Source of the DNA: Neobacillus pocheonensis
Lineage (GTDB): Bacteria; Bacillota; Bacilli; Bacillales; Cytobacillaceae
DNA length: 64,000 nucleotides
Direction: 5' to 3'
Assembly (NCBI GenBank): GCA_023702235.1
Contig: JAMQCR010000001.1
Location: 2,046,001-2,110,000, forward strand
Positions 47,688-57,464 of this stretch are shown in pieces (position 1 is the first letter of the stretch; each line of letters opens with the position of its first letter). The translations under genes were made by a program, and so were the position numbers. Below the pieces are notes generated by a model. That model did no database searches. It was given only the letters and a program-made list of their open reading frames with translations, and was not told where the DNA came from.

Positions 47688-48618
47688 GATCTTCTACTCC
47701 TTCAACAATCCTTGGACCTGGCCGTGTCACTTGATCGGAATTGACGTCCATTACTTTTTTATTTTTCACTGCCTTGACATTTTCCCAACCTTTTTGATTC
47801 AACACTTGTGCCACTGGATTTTTTACATAATATCCATATGTAGTAATAATGACATCAGGATTCCGTTTCACCATTGCTTCTTCATCAATCTTGACCCATC
47901 CATCTTGATCATGTGCGATGTTTTGAGCGTTAATCATACCCAGCATTTCATCCATAAAGGTATTTTTACCGGCTGTATAAATGTCTGGTGCTGGAGAAAC
48001 TTCCACTAAAACCTTTTTCTTATCCTTTATTCCTTTAGCCTTTGCTAGAATTGCAGCGAGCTGTTTCTTCATTCCCATGATGATTTCAGCCGCTTTCGCT
48101 GTTTCCCCAGTAGCTTTCCCAATCATGTCAATGGTTTCATAAACCTCATCAAAATGATCGGCATTTTTGATCACTAAAACATTGATTCCAGCATTCTTTA
48201 GCTGCTCGAGTCCCGCTTTCGAAGCTTGGACTGTGGATTCATGCGCTAACACTAAATAAGGCCTTAAAGAAATGATTTTTTCTACATTCAAATCTTCGCC
48301 ACCAATTTTCTCTTTTTTCTTGACTGCCTGTGGGTAATTATCAAACTCAGAAACTCCAATGACTTCTTTATCAAGACCTAAAGCAAATGCAATCTCTGTA
48401 TTACTAGGAATGAGTGAAACAATTCTTTCGGGCTTGTGCTCAATGGTCACATTGTTTCCTATGGCATCTTTAATCGTTACCGGAAAAGCGGGCTGTTCTG
48501 ATATTTTTTCAGCTCCCGCTTGCTTGTTTTCCATTACTTGATTTTGCTTTTCACTACAACCTGCTAATGCTCCTATTGTTAACAACACAGCAAACAATAG
48601 GGAGTACCATTTCTTCAT
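47653..48618 (-). CDS. btuF: Cobalamin-binding lipoprotein BtuF
   Basis: A 321-residue substrate-binding protein anchored as a lipoprotein: MKKWYSLLFAVLLTIGALAG-C lipobox. The periplasmic-binding-type core includes PERIVSLIPSNTEIAFALGL and RPYLVLAHEST. I chose this ATG because AGGAGGTAGGAAA lies before it; longer starts would bury the signal peptide. First gene of the operon, behind the B12 riboswitch. Confidence 0.92.
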   Translation of the reverse strand: MKKWYSLLFAVLLTIGALAGCSEKQNQVMENKQAGAEKISEQPAFPVTIKDAIGNNVTIEHKPERIVSLIPSNTEIAFALGLDKEVIGVSEFDNYPQAVKKKEKIGGEDLNVEKIISLRPYLVLAHESTVQASKAGLEQLKNAGINVLVIKNADHFDEVYETIDMIGKATGETAKAAEIIMGMKKQLAAILAKAKGIKDKKKVLVEVSPAPDIYTAGKNTFMDEMLGMINAQNIAHDQDGWVKIDEEAMVKRNPDVIITTYGYYVKNPVAQVLNQKGWENVKAVKNKKVMDVNSDQVTRPGPRIVEGVEDLAKAIYPEVFK

Positions 48619-48660
48619 TTTCCTACCTCCTGTTTTTTTGTCTATCATAAATTTCGCACC

Positions 48661-48695
48661 AAATAAAAACATCTCCATGTTGACATGGAGATGTT
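48661..48695 (-). terminator. Riboswitch expression platform (terminator)
   Basis: Perfect 12-bp hairpin ACATCTCCATGT / ACATGGAGATGT followed by TTTTTATTT on the minus strand, between the B12 riboswitch and btuF. It should stop transcription when cobalamin is bound. Confidence 0.85.
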
Positions 48696-48775
48696 GGTCT
48701 GTTTAGATTCTGTTACTCATTATGAGTAATCCGTCTCTACTCTTCAACACCTCCCTATCCTCGTAGGTTTTTTGG

Positions 48776-48948
48776 CGCATGAAATAAAGGCAGGTTTCCT
48801 GGCTCATGATCATCACTCCCTATGCCTTCCCATCTTTTTTTTGACAGTGGCATTTTATAGGTTGCTCCCATTTACAGTGGCGGGACCGCGTAGGTATTTC
48901 ACCTAACTTCCCTTTTAAGCTAAACATCTTTGAAAGAATTTTAGCACC
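48776..48948 (-). ncRNA. Cobalamin (B12) riboswitch
   Basis: On the minus strand: GGGAAGTTAGGTGAAATACC, then GCGGTCCCGCCACTGTAAAT, then GCCACTGTC and the B12-box-like end AGGAAACCTGCC. This is the conserved core order of the cobalamin riboswitch aptamer. It precedes btuF and its intrinsic terminator, so cobalamin should repress the entire uptake/salvage operon. Confidence 0.92.
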
Positions 48949-49118
48949 TATTTTTCTATTATTTTTTTATGATAGTTTTTATTATATAGGTTAACAAAAT
49001 CATTTGTATATATTTTTAGATAAACTTTCCAATAAAAAATCCGAATTATTATTAGACCAAATTTCATTATAATCTATAAACCTATTCACATAAGAATAAC
49101 AATCTTTTTTATGTTTTT

Positions 49119-49143
49119 TACAAAAAGGATGGCCTTTTTGTAA
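49119..49143 (-). terminator. Terminator of the 44-residue gene
   Basis: TTACAAAAAGG / CCTTTTTGTAA with a 3-4-base loop and a T/A-rich flank, 15 bases past the small gene. Confidence 0.7.
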
Positions 49144-49157
49144 CTGAGATCAACTCT

Positions 49158-49292
49158 TTATTGTTTTTTAACAGGTGTACAGACGGCATATAAACTTTCT
49201 GCAGAATATGATACATTAACTTCAATAACCTTATATCCATTTTCTCCAATTTTATAGTCTTGATTGTTAATAGAAATTTTTTCTATTTTCAT
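49158..49292 (-). CDS. 44-residue peptide of unknown function
   Basis: MKIEKISINNQDYKIGENGY followed by KVIEVNVSYSAESLYAVCTP and VKKQ. It has GGAAG nine bases before the ATG and its own terminator, so it is a monocistronic small gene. One Cys near the C-terminus; no signal peptide or membrane helix. Could be a peptide precursor or a small regulator; nothing recognised. Confidence 0.55.
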   Translation of the reverse strand: MKIEKISINNQDYKIGENGYKVIEVNVSYSAESLYAVCTPVKKQ

Positions 49293-49439
49293 CTTTCGTT
49301 CTTCCTTTCTAACTCATTTCTCACACAGAAGCTAATATATGATGGGCTTTAAAAAATGTACCGCTTTTTTTATAAAATGATGCTAATCAAATAGGACTAT
49401 GAACTTATTTTAAACGTTCAATTGACTCAGAAAATTTAA
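49293..49439. other. Gap before the DUF1002 remnant
   Basis: No feature seen apart from the upstream region of the 44-residue gene. Confidence 0.4.
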
Positions 49440-49730
49440 GGTACAGCTCAAAATCCGGCAACAATAGAAGACATTGCCCACATCATTGATGATAAGTTAA
49501 AATCACTAAATGTCAGCTTAAGGCCAAAGGATCGCCAGCTCTTGATAGACTTATTTGATAAAATGCGCCACTTGAATATCAATTTTGATAATGTCAAATC
49601 ACAGCTTGGTAATCTTTCACAGGAGATCAAGCAGCAAATTGAAAATACCTTTGGGGACAAGAACTTCCTCCAAAAAGTAGCTGATTTCTTTAAACAGTTG
49701 ATTGATAGTATTAAAAGTTTGTTTTCTTAA
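49440..49730 (+). pseudogene. C-terminal remnant of a DUF1002-like protein
   Basis: A stop lies immediately before a frame reading TAQNPATIEDIAHIIDDKLK, LRPKDRQLLIDLFDKMRHLN, NVKSQLGNLSQEIKQQIEN and ADFFKQLIDSIKSLFS. The helical pattern and ending resemble the C-terminus of secreted DUF1002 proteins of Bacillus. The N-terminal signal and the body are gone. Confidence 0.5.
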
Positions 49731-49752
49731 CGGATTGTTGAATGCTAGAGGA

Positions 49753-49785
49753 AACAGCAGGCGATGAGTTGCCTGCTGTTTTTTA
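49753..49785 (+). terminator. Terminator after the DUF1002-like remnant
   Basis: AACAGCAGGC pairs with GCCTGCTGTT, followed by T6. Confidence 0.8.
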
Positions 49786-50023
49786 ATAGTTTCTTTCAAT
49801 TACAAAATGAGCCATATTACCACGATAACCTCTGAAGTAAAGCCGTTACGGAAATAACGAGTTTTTTAATTTATGCTCAGGGCACAGACACCTTATTCTA
49901 CTAAGCACCCGTTACTTAAGGAGCGGCTTCCAAACTGTCCGTTAGTCTAATATGAAAAAAGAGTGCCGCAGCTGCCATTCTGGAACTCAAGCACCAATTA
50001 GCTGAATATCTTCCTAAAAACAT

Positions 50024-50842
50024 TTATCCCAGCAGGTAAGAAATAATATCTTTATTCGTGCTTTGCAGCGTGCCTGGCATATCATCACGATTTGATTTCA
50101 ATGCAAAATATCGAGTGTCCGCATTATCTTGAAAAAAGCTATATCGCAATATGCTCTTTTCACTTGCAAGTGTATTTATAATCTGTTCAAAGAATTGTCC
50201 CTGAGTCATCATATCCTCTGAAACTAAGTGAAATATGCCTTTTAACTTATTTTCAATAATGAACCGTAGTTGTTTTGCTAACAGAACATCCAAAAGATTG
50301 TTACAAACTAAATTGCTGTACACATCAATCATTTGATTTTTTATTATGCTTTCTTTGATTAAGTTCCATCTTGGAGAATTCTTACCCCATATCGCTGGGA
50401 TTCGGATAATCATCACTCGCTCATCTAAAATTTCTTTTAGCATATTTTCACATTCAATTTTGAAATTCCCATAATCTGATTCGGAAATAGGTATATCTAT
50501 TTCTGTGTGTGGTTTTGAATAGTCCCCATCAAATACATTTGTGGTAGAAAAGAAATACAAACGACTACTGCTATTTCGTAATTCCATTGCCAATTCTTTA
50601 TGAAACTTGATCTGTTGATCAAACTCTCCTCTTAGGCAAGAAATCACAATATCGGGTTTAATTGAACGTGTAATTTCCGTTAGCTTATCAATTTGTTGAA
50701 TTTCCAATTGGAACTGCTTACCATCGGGGAGAATGGTTAACGAAGAAGAATATGTTCCAAAGAGGTCAAATCCATCTTTAAATTCATCGATTAAAGCTCT
50801 TCCTACAAGACCGCTTGCACCAAGAATAAGTACCTTTTCCAT
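50024..50842 (-). CDS. RmlD-like NAD(P)-dependent sugar-nucleotide reductase
   Basis: A 272-residue extended short-chain reductase. Cofactor loop LILGASGLVGRALIDEF at the N-terminus, YFFSTTNVFDGDYSKPHTE, the catalytic YGNFK (YxxxK) and VMIIRIPAIWG. The fold and these motifs match dTDP-4-dehydrorhamnose reductase relatives; the actual substrate is unknown because no other sugar gene is near. Stand-alone. GGGGGAAATGCG precedes the ATG. Confidence 0.82.
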   Translation of the reverse strand: MEKVLILGASGLVGRALIDEFKDGFDLFGTYSSSLTILPDGKQFQLEIQQIDKLTEITRSIKPDIVISCLRGEFDQQIKFHKELAMELRNSSSRLYFFSTTNVFDGDYSKPHTEIDIPISESDYGNFKIECENMLKEILDERVMIIRIPAIWGKNSPRWNLIKESIIKNQMIDVYSNLVCNNLLDVLLAKQLRFIIENKLKGIFHLVSEDMMTQGQFFEQIINTLASEKSILRYSFFQDNADTRYFALKSNRDDMPGTLQSTNKDIISYLLG

Positions 50843-50898
50843 CGCATTTCCCCCATAGATGTAACATTTTGCTTTCTTAGCATGCAGCCTTCATGAAA

Positions 50899-50930
50899 AA
50901 TAGGGACAACATATGAAAATTGTCCCTATT
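50899..50930. terminator. Hairpin terminator
   Basis: AATAGGGACAA pairs with TTGTCCCTATT around a 10-base loop; about 60 bases past the permease stop on the minus strand. Confidence 0.7.
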
Positions 50931-50992
50931 AATTGTTTCTTATATGAATAGCTTCCTTATACCATTCCGTTTCTCCCACACAGATCAGGAGT

Positions 50993-52390
50993 TTAGAGCA
51001 CTTTCCTCTCTGTTAGATCCTCTTCTTGAAGATCCACAGGTACACGCTTGTTTATTCCGAAAGCATAATAGCTGCTTGCCACAATAGCCAGGAACAAAAT
51101 GCCCGCAATCAGTGATACACGAGTGTCGTCATTGAACCACATACCGATAAGCACCGCTACCAGATAGCCAATTGTCAGATAGTTAGTGACAGGCGCAAAA
51201 GGCATCTTGAATGGATGGTTGGCCATTTTTGCAGCATTGACTTTCCTGAACTTGATTTGGCTGATCAGGATGACAAACCAAGGAACCATCCCAGGAAGAA
51301 CACTTGAAGCATAGACGTACACAAACAGATTTTTTGGTGCAATATAACTTAAGACAACACCAACGCCAAGGCCGATCAGTACGCCAATTGTACCGAATAA
51401 AGGCACCCCGTTACTTGAAACCTTCGCAAACGCTTTTGGAGCTTGTCCATTGACTCCAAGAGTATAAAGCATGCGCCCTGCACTGTAGATACCGCTGTTG
51501 CAGCCAGACATCGCAGCAGTGATAACAACAAAGTTAATGATTCCGGCCGCAGCTGTAATACCAATTTTTGCAAAAGTTGCTACGAACGGGCTTCCGATGG
51601 AAGTCAATTGATCCCAAGGATAAACTGTGACAATAACAAAAATTGCGCCAATATAGAAAATGAGGATACGCCAAATTGTACTTTGAATCGCGTTCGTTAT
51701 TGTTTTCTGAGGATCTTTCGCTTCACCAGCTGTAATACCGATAAGCTCTACACCTTGATAAGCACCAACAACGAGTGATAGGGCAAATAGGAATCCTTTA
51801 ACTCCGCCAGTAAAGAAGCCGCCATTTTTCCAGAGGTTTGATAGGCCGATTGCATCTCCTCCGTTGCCAATGCCGAAGAAAATCAGGCCGAAACCTGCAA
51901 CAATCATCAATACAATCGTAACTACTTTAATCAAAGCAAACCAAAATTCGAATTCACCAAATGATTTAACAGAAATAAAGTTCGCTGTCCCAAGGATAAC
52001 CATTGCGATAAGGCCTGGAATCCACGAAGGAAGATCTGGATACCAATACTGCATATATGTGCCGATAGCGATAACTTCTGCCATGCCGACAACTACCCAC
52101 TGGAACCAGTTGCTCCAGGCAGTCATATATCCCGCTATTGGATGGATATACTTATAGCCAAATGTTGCGAATGAACCTGTACTTGGTTCCAAATAGAGCA
52201 TTTCGCCCATGGCACGCATAATTAAATATAGAAAAATTCCTGTAATTGCATAAGCGAGCATTACGGATGGACCCGTCCAGCCTATTGTGCTGGAAGATCC
52301 CATAAATAGACCCACACCTATCGTTCCGCCCAAAGCAATCATCTGAATATGGCGTGTACCTAAGCCCCTATTCAATTCCTTGTTTGTCAT
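50993..52390 (-). CDS. Amino-acid permease (APC family), intact paralogue
   Basis: A 465-residue, twelve-helix amino-acid symporter with [20 protein letters not shown] and [16 protein letters not shown]. It is closely similar along its length to the frameshifted permease at 21.8-23.2 kb and provides its correct reading ([20 protein letters not shown]). ATG of MTNKELNRG follows GGAGGAAATGAA. Its start overlaps the stop of the small gene upstream by 4 bases. Substrate not determined. Confidence 0.93.
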   Translation of the reverse strand: MTNKELNRGLGTRHIQMIALGGTIGVGLFMGSSSTIGWTGPSVMLAYAITGIFLYLIMRAMGEMLYLEPSTGSFATFGYKYIHPIAGYMTAWSNWFQWVVVGMAEVIAIGTYMQYWYPDLPSWIPGLIAMVILGTANFISVKSFGEFEFWFALIKVVTIVLMIVAGFGLIFFGIGNGGDAIGLSNLWKNGGFFTGGVKGFLFALSLVVGAYQGVELIGITAGEAKDPQKTITNAIQSTIWRILIFYIGAIFVIVTVYPWDQLTSIGSPFVATFAKIGITAAAGIINFVVITAAMSGCNSGIYSAGRMLYTLGVNGQAPKAFAKVSSNGVPLFGTIGVLIGLGVGVVLSYIAPKNLFVYVYASSVLPGMVPWFVILISQIKFRKVNAAKMANHPFKMPFAPVTNYLTIGYLVAVLIGMWFNDDTRVSLIAGILFLAIVASSYYAFGINKRVPVDLQEEDLTERKVL

Positions 52391-52641
52391 TTCATTTCCT
52401 CCTCTGCACTGCTTATTGTTAAATTCCACGGCCAATTAAATATACATCCTTTGTACATATTTATTTTAGTGCAAGGAATACCTGCAATAACATAATTCAG
52501 TGGTAACAGGACATTACTGATGTAAAATTCCTTAAGTAAACTTTTTATTTTATCTCTGTTTTTTTCAATTATTGCCTTTACAATCTCTTCATGATAGAAA
52601 CGATTGTCCATTAATGAAAAATGTTGCTTAAACGTTTTCAT
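52387..52641 (-). CDS. Small protein coupled to the permease
   Basis: An 84-codon frame whose TGA overlaps the permease ATG (ATGA). The N-terminal half ([20 protein letters not shown]) resembles the helical FCD domain of GntR-type regulators; the second half looks less regular and contains the permease ribosome site. It may be the tail of a lost regulator. No clear ribosome site of its own. Confidence 0.35.
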   Translation of the reverse strand: MKTFKQHFSLMDNRFYHEEIVKAIIEKNRDKIKSLLKEFYISNVLLPLNYVIAGIPCTKINMYKGCIFNWPWNLTISSAEEEMK

Positions 52642-52670
52642 TCAATACCTTGGTTTCTACCTCCAAAGAA

Positions 52671-54173
52671 TTAACTAAAGATCGGCTCTTTTTCGCTTAG
52701 ACCAAGCGTCTGTGCTGTTGAAGTATGAATTTCATGCAGAAGCTCTGGGTTTTCCATTAGTGACACTCCATAAGAAGGGATCATTTCTTTGATTTTCGGT
52801 TCCCACTCTTTTATATGTTGTGGGAAGCATTTTTTGATTACCTCAAGCATAACGTGAACGGCAGTAGAAGCACCCGGAGAAGCGCCTAGTAATGCTGCAA
52901 TTGAGCCATCAGCGGCAGTAATCACTTCCGTACCAAATTGAAGTGATCCTTTGCCGCCTGCTTCAGTATCTTTAATAACTTGCACTCGTTGGCCCGCTAC
53001 TACTATATCCCATTCCTCAGCTTTAGCGTCAGGGATAAACTCTCGTAACTCTTCCATGCGCTGTTCTTTTGATAACATAACTTGCTGAATCAAGTATTTC
53101 GTCAATGACATCTCTTTCGCGCCTGCCGCCAACATCGTTACGACATTATTCGGTTTTACGGAAGTTACCAAATCAAACATTGAACCGTTTTTTAAAAACT
53201 TTGGTGAAAAGCCGGCAAACGGTCCAAATAGCAACGATTTTTTATTGTCGATAAATCTTGTATCAAGATGCGGAACAGACATTGGCGGAGCACCAACCTT
53301 AGCTTTGCCGTATACTTTTGCATGATGCTGCGCAACAACATCCGGATTATTACACACCATAAAGATTCCGCTTACCGGGAATCCTCCAATATGTTTTCCT
53401 TCAGGAATACCGGATTTTTGTAGTAAATGCAGGCTTCCTCCCCCGCCTCCGATAAAGACGAATTTTGCCGTATGGCGTTCGACCGTACCGCTATCGAGAT
53501 TCTTCACTTTCAATTCCCACAAGCCATCGCTAGTACATTTAATATCATTAACAATATGTTTATAGTTTATTTTGACATTTTTGCACTCTAAGTGGTCAAA
53601 CAACATGCGCGTTAAAGCACCAAAGTTGACATCCGTTCCAGAGTCGATTTTTGTTGCAGCTATCGGTTCATTCAATGTACGACCTTCCATGATAAGCGGA
53701 ATCCATTCTATCAGTTTTTCATGGTCATCGGAAAATTCCATCCCTTGAAACAGGGGATTGTTTGATAGCGCCTCAAAACGTTTTTTCAAAAACTTTACAT
53801 TTTGTTCCCCTTGTACCATACTTATATGAGGTATTGGCATGATAAAGTCCTGCGGATTACGTATTAAATTGCCATTTACAAGATAAGACCAAAACTGTCT
53901 TGAAAGCTGAAACTGTTCATTAATTTTTATAGCTTTGCTAATATCTATGGATCCGTCCGGTTTTTCGACGGTGTAGTTAAGCTCGCAAAGTGCCGAATGC
54001 CCTGTTCCCGCATTATTCCATTCGTTAGAGCTTTCCTCTCCTGCGTTTGCGAGCTTCTCAAACACTGTAATTTTCCAGTTCGGTACTAATTCTTTCAGCA
54101 GTGACCCCAAAGTCGCACTCATGATTCCGGCACCAATTAAGATAACGTCTGTTCTAGTTTGTCTTTTGCTCAT
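52671..54173 (-). CDS. mqo: Malate:quinone oxidoreductase
   Basis: A 500-residue peripheral membrane flavoprotein that oxidises malate to oxaloacetate and reduces quinone. FAD-binding start [60 protein letters not shown] and [16 protein letters not shown] are family signatures. I chose ATG of [10 protein letters not shown]; an ATG three codons earlier is possible, GGATGGGG lying between them. Stand-alone, with an operator-like repeat array 110-200 bases upstream. Confidence 0.95.
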   Translation of the reverse strand: MSKRQTRTDVILIGAGIMSATLGSLLKELVPNWKITVFEKLANAGEESSNEWNNAGTGHSALCELNYTVEKPDGSIDISKAIKINEQFQLSRQFWSYLVNGNLIRNPQDFIMPIPHISMVQGEQNVKFLKKRFEALSNNPLFQGMEFSDDHEKLIEWIPLIMEGRTLNEPIAATKIDSGTDVNFGALTRMLFDHLECKNVKINYKHIVNDIKCTSDGLWELKVKNLDSGTVERHTAKFVFIGGGGGSLHLLQKSGIPEGKHIGGFPVSGIFMVCNNPDVVAQHHAKVYGKAKVGAPPMSVPHLDTRFIDNKKSLLFGPFAGFSPKFLKNGSMFDLVTSVKPNNVVTMLAAGAKEMSLTKYLIQQVMLSKEQRMEELREFIPDAKAEEWDIVVAGQRVQVIKDTEAGGKGSLQFGTEVITAADGSIAALLGASPGASTAVHVMLEVIKKCFPQHIKEWEPKIKEMIPSYGVSLMENPELLHEIHTSTAQTLGLSEKEPIFS

Positions 54174-54279
54174 TTTCCCCATCCTTATCCCCTAGTTTGC
54201 AGCAAGGATGTAGGCGCTCCTGCTTAGGCGTCACAGCAAGCAAAGGCGCGACCTAGTCACACACCTTTTCTGCATCTAT

Positions 54280-54375
54280 TATAATCTAATAATAGTATAT
54301 CACTATTCAATTATAACCTGATAATAGTATATCACTATTCAGTTATAATCTGATAATAGTATATCACTATTAATT
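54280..54375. repeat. Three phased 32-bp repeats with internal palindromes upstream of mqo
   Basis: Three direct copies of a 32-bp unit, each with the palindrome AATAGT-ATATC-ACTATT and differing by one to three bases. The 32-bp period is about three helical turns, so all palindromes face the same side of the DNA. Only mqo starts downstream, so this is a plausible cooperative operator array. Confidence 0.7.
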
Positions 54376-55017
54376 ATAGATTAAAATATTTATTTACTAT
54401 TATTATGATAGTTATAAGCTATTTAAAAGCTGGTAGGAAGTGAGAAGTCCGTCCACAAGTCCCTAGGAACACACAAAAACCAAAGCCTTAACCCAGCTTC
54501 CTGCAATGGTTGATGCTTTGGTTTGCCGTTACCAGTGAACCGCCACCCTCTAATTTTCGCCTTTATTTATCATAGTACGCCATGAACCATATACATCACC
54601 AATGTAATTTGGAACTATTGGAAAGAATTCAAAATCAGCAAAGTATTGAAATGGATATAATAGCAAATTGGGGATCCTCTTCCATTTATTCCTAATTGAG
54701 AACAGTTTTTTAGTTTAAAGTTAAAAAGAGCAACCACATGTCGCTCTTAATTATTGTTAAACTACAAAAAAAGATTTTCAAGGACGGCGGTGATACTATT
54801 TTTGCATTACTGTCTCATCCACGGAGCCAATTATAAAAGCCTTTCCTTTTAGGTCTCAAAAATAGATAGCTTGACCAAACAAGCTATTCCAAATGAAAAA
54901 AATAGATTTGCTCCTAAAAAAACTTTTCGTGTAAACGATTTGCGCCAAATGATTAAAAAACAGCCTGGCATCGCTGCCAAGCTGTTTTTTATCTGACTCG
55001 CCAAAAGCTTCCTCACT
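54376..55017. other. Intergenic stretch with three hairpins
   Basis: No gene seen. Hairpins: AACCAAAGC...GCTTTGGTT (54476-54523), AAGAGC...GCTCTT with a minus-strand T run (54723-54750), and AAAAAACAGC-TGGCA...TGCCA-GCTGTTTTTT (54955-54990). The last is the helD terminator. Confidence 0.6.
54955..54990. terminator. Terminator of helD
   Basis: Strong stem AACAGC-TGGCA / TGCCA-GCTGTT with A and T runs on both sides, 28 bases past the helD stop. Confidence 0.9.
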
Positions 55018-57324
55018 TCACGTATCGAAATGGTAAGAGTCCGCCCTATTTAATAAAAAGTCTGAAGGGTCTCTTCCATATAAATACAATCGATGCATCG
55101 GTCTTGTCATGGACACGTACAGCAATTTGATGTCTAATTCTACGTTTGTGTATGGTTCTTCCAAGCATACAATCAAAACAGCATCAAACTCCAACCCTTT
55201 TGATAAATAGGAAGGTACAATCACCACATGTCCCTTCTTCATATCTTGTTTTTCTTCCAATAATTGAATGGGAAGATGACTCTTTTCCAGGATCTGATGG
55301 ATTCTTTGACATTCTTTGTCGGTTCGTCCAATGATCGCAATGGAGTGAAGCTCTTCTTCTTTGAGTGAGGCAATATCTTGTTCCAGCTGCAGCCTAACCT
55401 GTTTCGGATGAACAGGGTCAATGGTTTTAAACAATGGTTTTAGACCATGCCGAATGACGGGTTCGACCTTTGGCAATTCTCGGTTGAGCAGCTTAAGGAT
55501 ATCATTTGCCAAATTCATGATTTCAACGGTTGTTCGGTAGCTTTTTTGTAAGGCTTGATAATTCGCATTTGGGAAGATCTCTTTCAATACCGGTCCCCAA
55601 CTATTCAAGCCGCGATAGGAATGAATACCTTGTGCTAAATCTCCAACAATGGTAAACAAGTCTGTTTCGAAGCCTTCTTTTAATGCGGCAAATTGAAAAT
55701 AGCTGTAATCCTGCGCCTCATCAATGAATATACTTCGCATTTTATATTGTTCATCGATGCCTTCTAATTTGGCCTTCATATAAAATAACGGGGCTAAATC
55801 CTCTAGCTCGTATGCATCTCTATCAAAAATCCGCTGACAAAACTTACTTAAAACCCTGCATTCTTGATCTGAAAGAGTAGTGGAATGTTCTTTTATCCTT
55901 TCAGGAGAGGACATCAGTTCCTTGTATAAGGTAAAAATATCTTTCATGACAAACGGTTCCATATATTTTTTAACAGCTGTCTTCGATTCCTTCTCCACAT
56001 TCGCTTTTCTTTGTTCTTTCATATCCATGAGGTCAACCACTTTATGCTGTCTTTTTTCCGGTTGAAGCCTCCTGCTATAAAGGGCCTTTTCTAAAGCATC
56101 ATCATATTTCGTATTGAGTTTTGATAGCATAAGGGATCTCTTCTTTTTCAAATCATCTTCTAATAAGGATTTTATTTTTCCAATCCGTCTATAGATTGGT
56201 AAGTAGGTATATTCTTGTAAAAATAGTTTATTGAGCTTTTTTCCCTTCATGAGAATGGATTTTTCTACAATAAAATCCTCTCTAGGGGCAAGTTTTAATT
56301 CTAATTCTTTTATATAACTATAGATGACTTCCTTAAATTCGAGTGAACCCTTATAACTGGAAACCCATTTAATCGTATTGGATTTTCCGTTACCTTCAAG
56401 GAGCTTCATTAGTTTAGAATTAGGGGAAAATAGTTTTATTTTCTGCCCTAAGCAAGTTCTCATAAAATCAATAAAGGTGGTCTGATTAATTTTGTTGACC
56501 CCTAGTTCTGGTAAAACGGCAGATATATAATCAATAAACAATCGGTTTGGTGCGAGAATCATTAATTTTTCTGGAGGAAATTGATACCCTAAGGAATAGA
56601 GAAAGTAGGATATTCTATGGAGTGCGATTGTTGTCTTCCCGCTTCCCGCGGCCCCTTGAACGATAATGGGGTGTTTCAGTGATGCTCGGATCACTTCATT
56701 TTGCTCATTTTGAATGGTAGCAACGATTTCTGTTAATCGATTGTCTGCTTTACCTGACAATGATTTCTGCAAAAGTTCGTCGTGGGTGGTCAAATCGATG
56801 TCCCTGATGTCTTTTAATAATCCATTGATAATTTCATACTGCCTTTTTAATGATAAGTAACCGGTTTGTGTCTCCCCATATGCATCATAAGAAACCTCTC
56901 CAAGGCGGCCGTCATAGTACACATTGGCAATTGGTGACCGCCAATCCACAATAATGGGCTGTTGTGTCACCCGGTCAAACAATGATACCTTGCCTATGTA
57001 CAAAATTTCTTCTGTTTTACTACTATCGCTTGTAAAATCGATCCTTGAAAAATAAGGTTTGCCAATCACACTTTCTAACCTTTTCAGTTCACTTTCCGCT
57101 AATTCAAGAAAACTTGCATTTGCGAGGAGATCCGTGTAACTTGCACTACTATCCTGATTGTCCAGGTCAGCAAACGCTTGTTTCATAGTTTCAACAAAAA
57201 ATTCTTTATTCCCCTTAGAAATCTCTAAAACAGTTCGTATATATTCCTTGGTAAACTCTAAACGCTCCACTTCTCGTTGATAATCTTTATGGTCACGGAC
57301 AGACGCTTGATCTTTAGCACTCAT
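55018..57324 (-). CDS. helD: RNA polymerase recycling helicase-like motor HelD
   Basis: A 768-residue UvrD-like superfamily 1 ATPase that removes stalled RNA polymerase from DNA. N-terminal helical arm (VERLEFTKEYIRTVLE), IIVDWRSPIANVYYDG, Walker A VQGAAGSGKTTIALHRISYF, the coiled secondary-channel arm, Walker B FIDEAQDYSYFQFAAL, GDLAQGIHSYRG, and motif VI region VSMTRPMHRLYLYG. Length matches B. subtilis HelD. A broken partial copy lies at 39.2-40.05 kb. Monocistronic. Confidence 0.93.
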   Translation of the reverse strand: MSAKDQASVRDHKDYQREVERLEFTKEYIRTVLEISKGNKEFFVETMKQAFADLDNQDSSASYTDLLANASFLELAESELKRLESVIGKPYFSRIDFTSDSSKTEEILYIGKVSLFDRVTQQPIIVDWRSPIANVYYDGRLGEVSYDAYGETQTGYLSLKRQYEIINGLLKDIRDIDLTTHDELLQKSLSGKADNRLTEIVATIQNEQNEVIRASLKHPIIVQGAAGSGKTTIALHRISYFLYSLGYQFPPEKLMILAPNRLFIDYISAVLPELGVNKINQTTFIDFMRTCLGQKIKLFSPNSKLMKLLEGNGKSNTIKWVSSYKGSLEFKEVIYSYIKELELKLAPREDFIVEKSILMKGKKLNKLFLQEYTYLPIYRRIGKIKSLLEDDLKKKRSLMLSKLNTKYDDALEKALYSRRLQPEKRQHKVVDLMDMKEQRKANVEKESKTAVKKYMEPFVMKDIFTLYKELMSSPERIKEHSTTLSDQECRVLSKFCQRIFDRDAYELEDLAPLFYMKAKLEGIDEQYKMRSIFIDEAQDYSYFQFAALKEGFETDLFTIVGDLAQGIHSYRGLNSWGPVLKEIFPNANYQALQKSYRTTVEIMNLANDILKLLNRELPKVEPVIRHGLKPLFKTIDPVHPKQVRLQLEQDIASLKEEELHSIAIIGRTDKECQRIHQILEKSHLPIQLLEEKQDMKKGHVVIVPSYLSKGLEFDAVLIVCLEEPYTNVELDIKLLYVSMTRPMHRLYLYGRDPSDFLLNRADSYHFDT

Positions 57325-57464
57325 CCTTTTAACTAGTCACCTCACTATTCAATGATGGAAACATGGGATATTTAGATTAACCAAAACGCTTATCCTAGTC
57401 AAGTTCTAACCTCCAGTGGACAGGTTTCTACTCATTTATTTCCCATTTTCCCTCCGTAGAACTG

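Noticed and set aside
54280..54375. 32-bp repeats as a CRISPR array
   Set aside because: The units are contiguous with no spacers, only three copies, and no cas genes are present.
54476..54560. Possible T-box leader (AGAGGGTGGCGGTTC on the minus strand)
   Set aside because: The T-box sequence AGGGTGGNACCGCG is not matched and no gene follows in that direction at a sensible distance.
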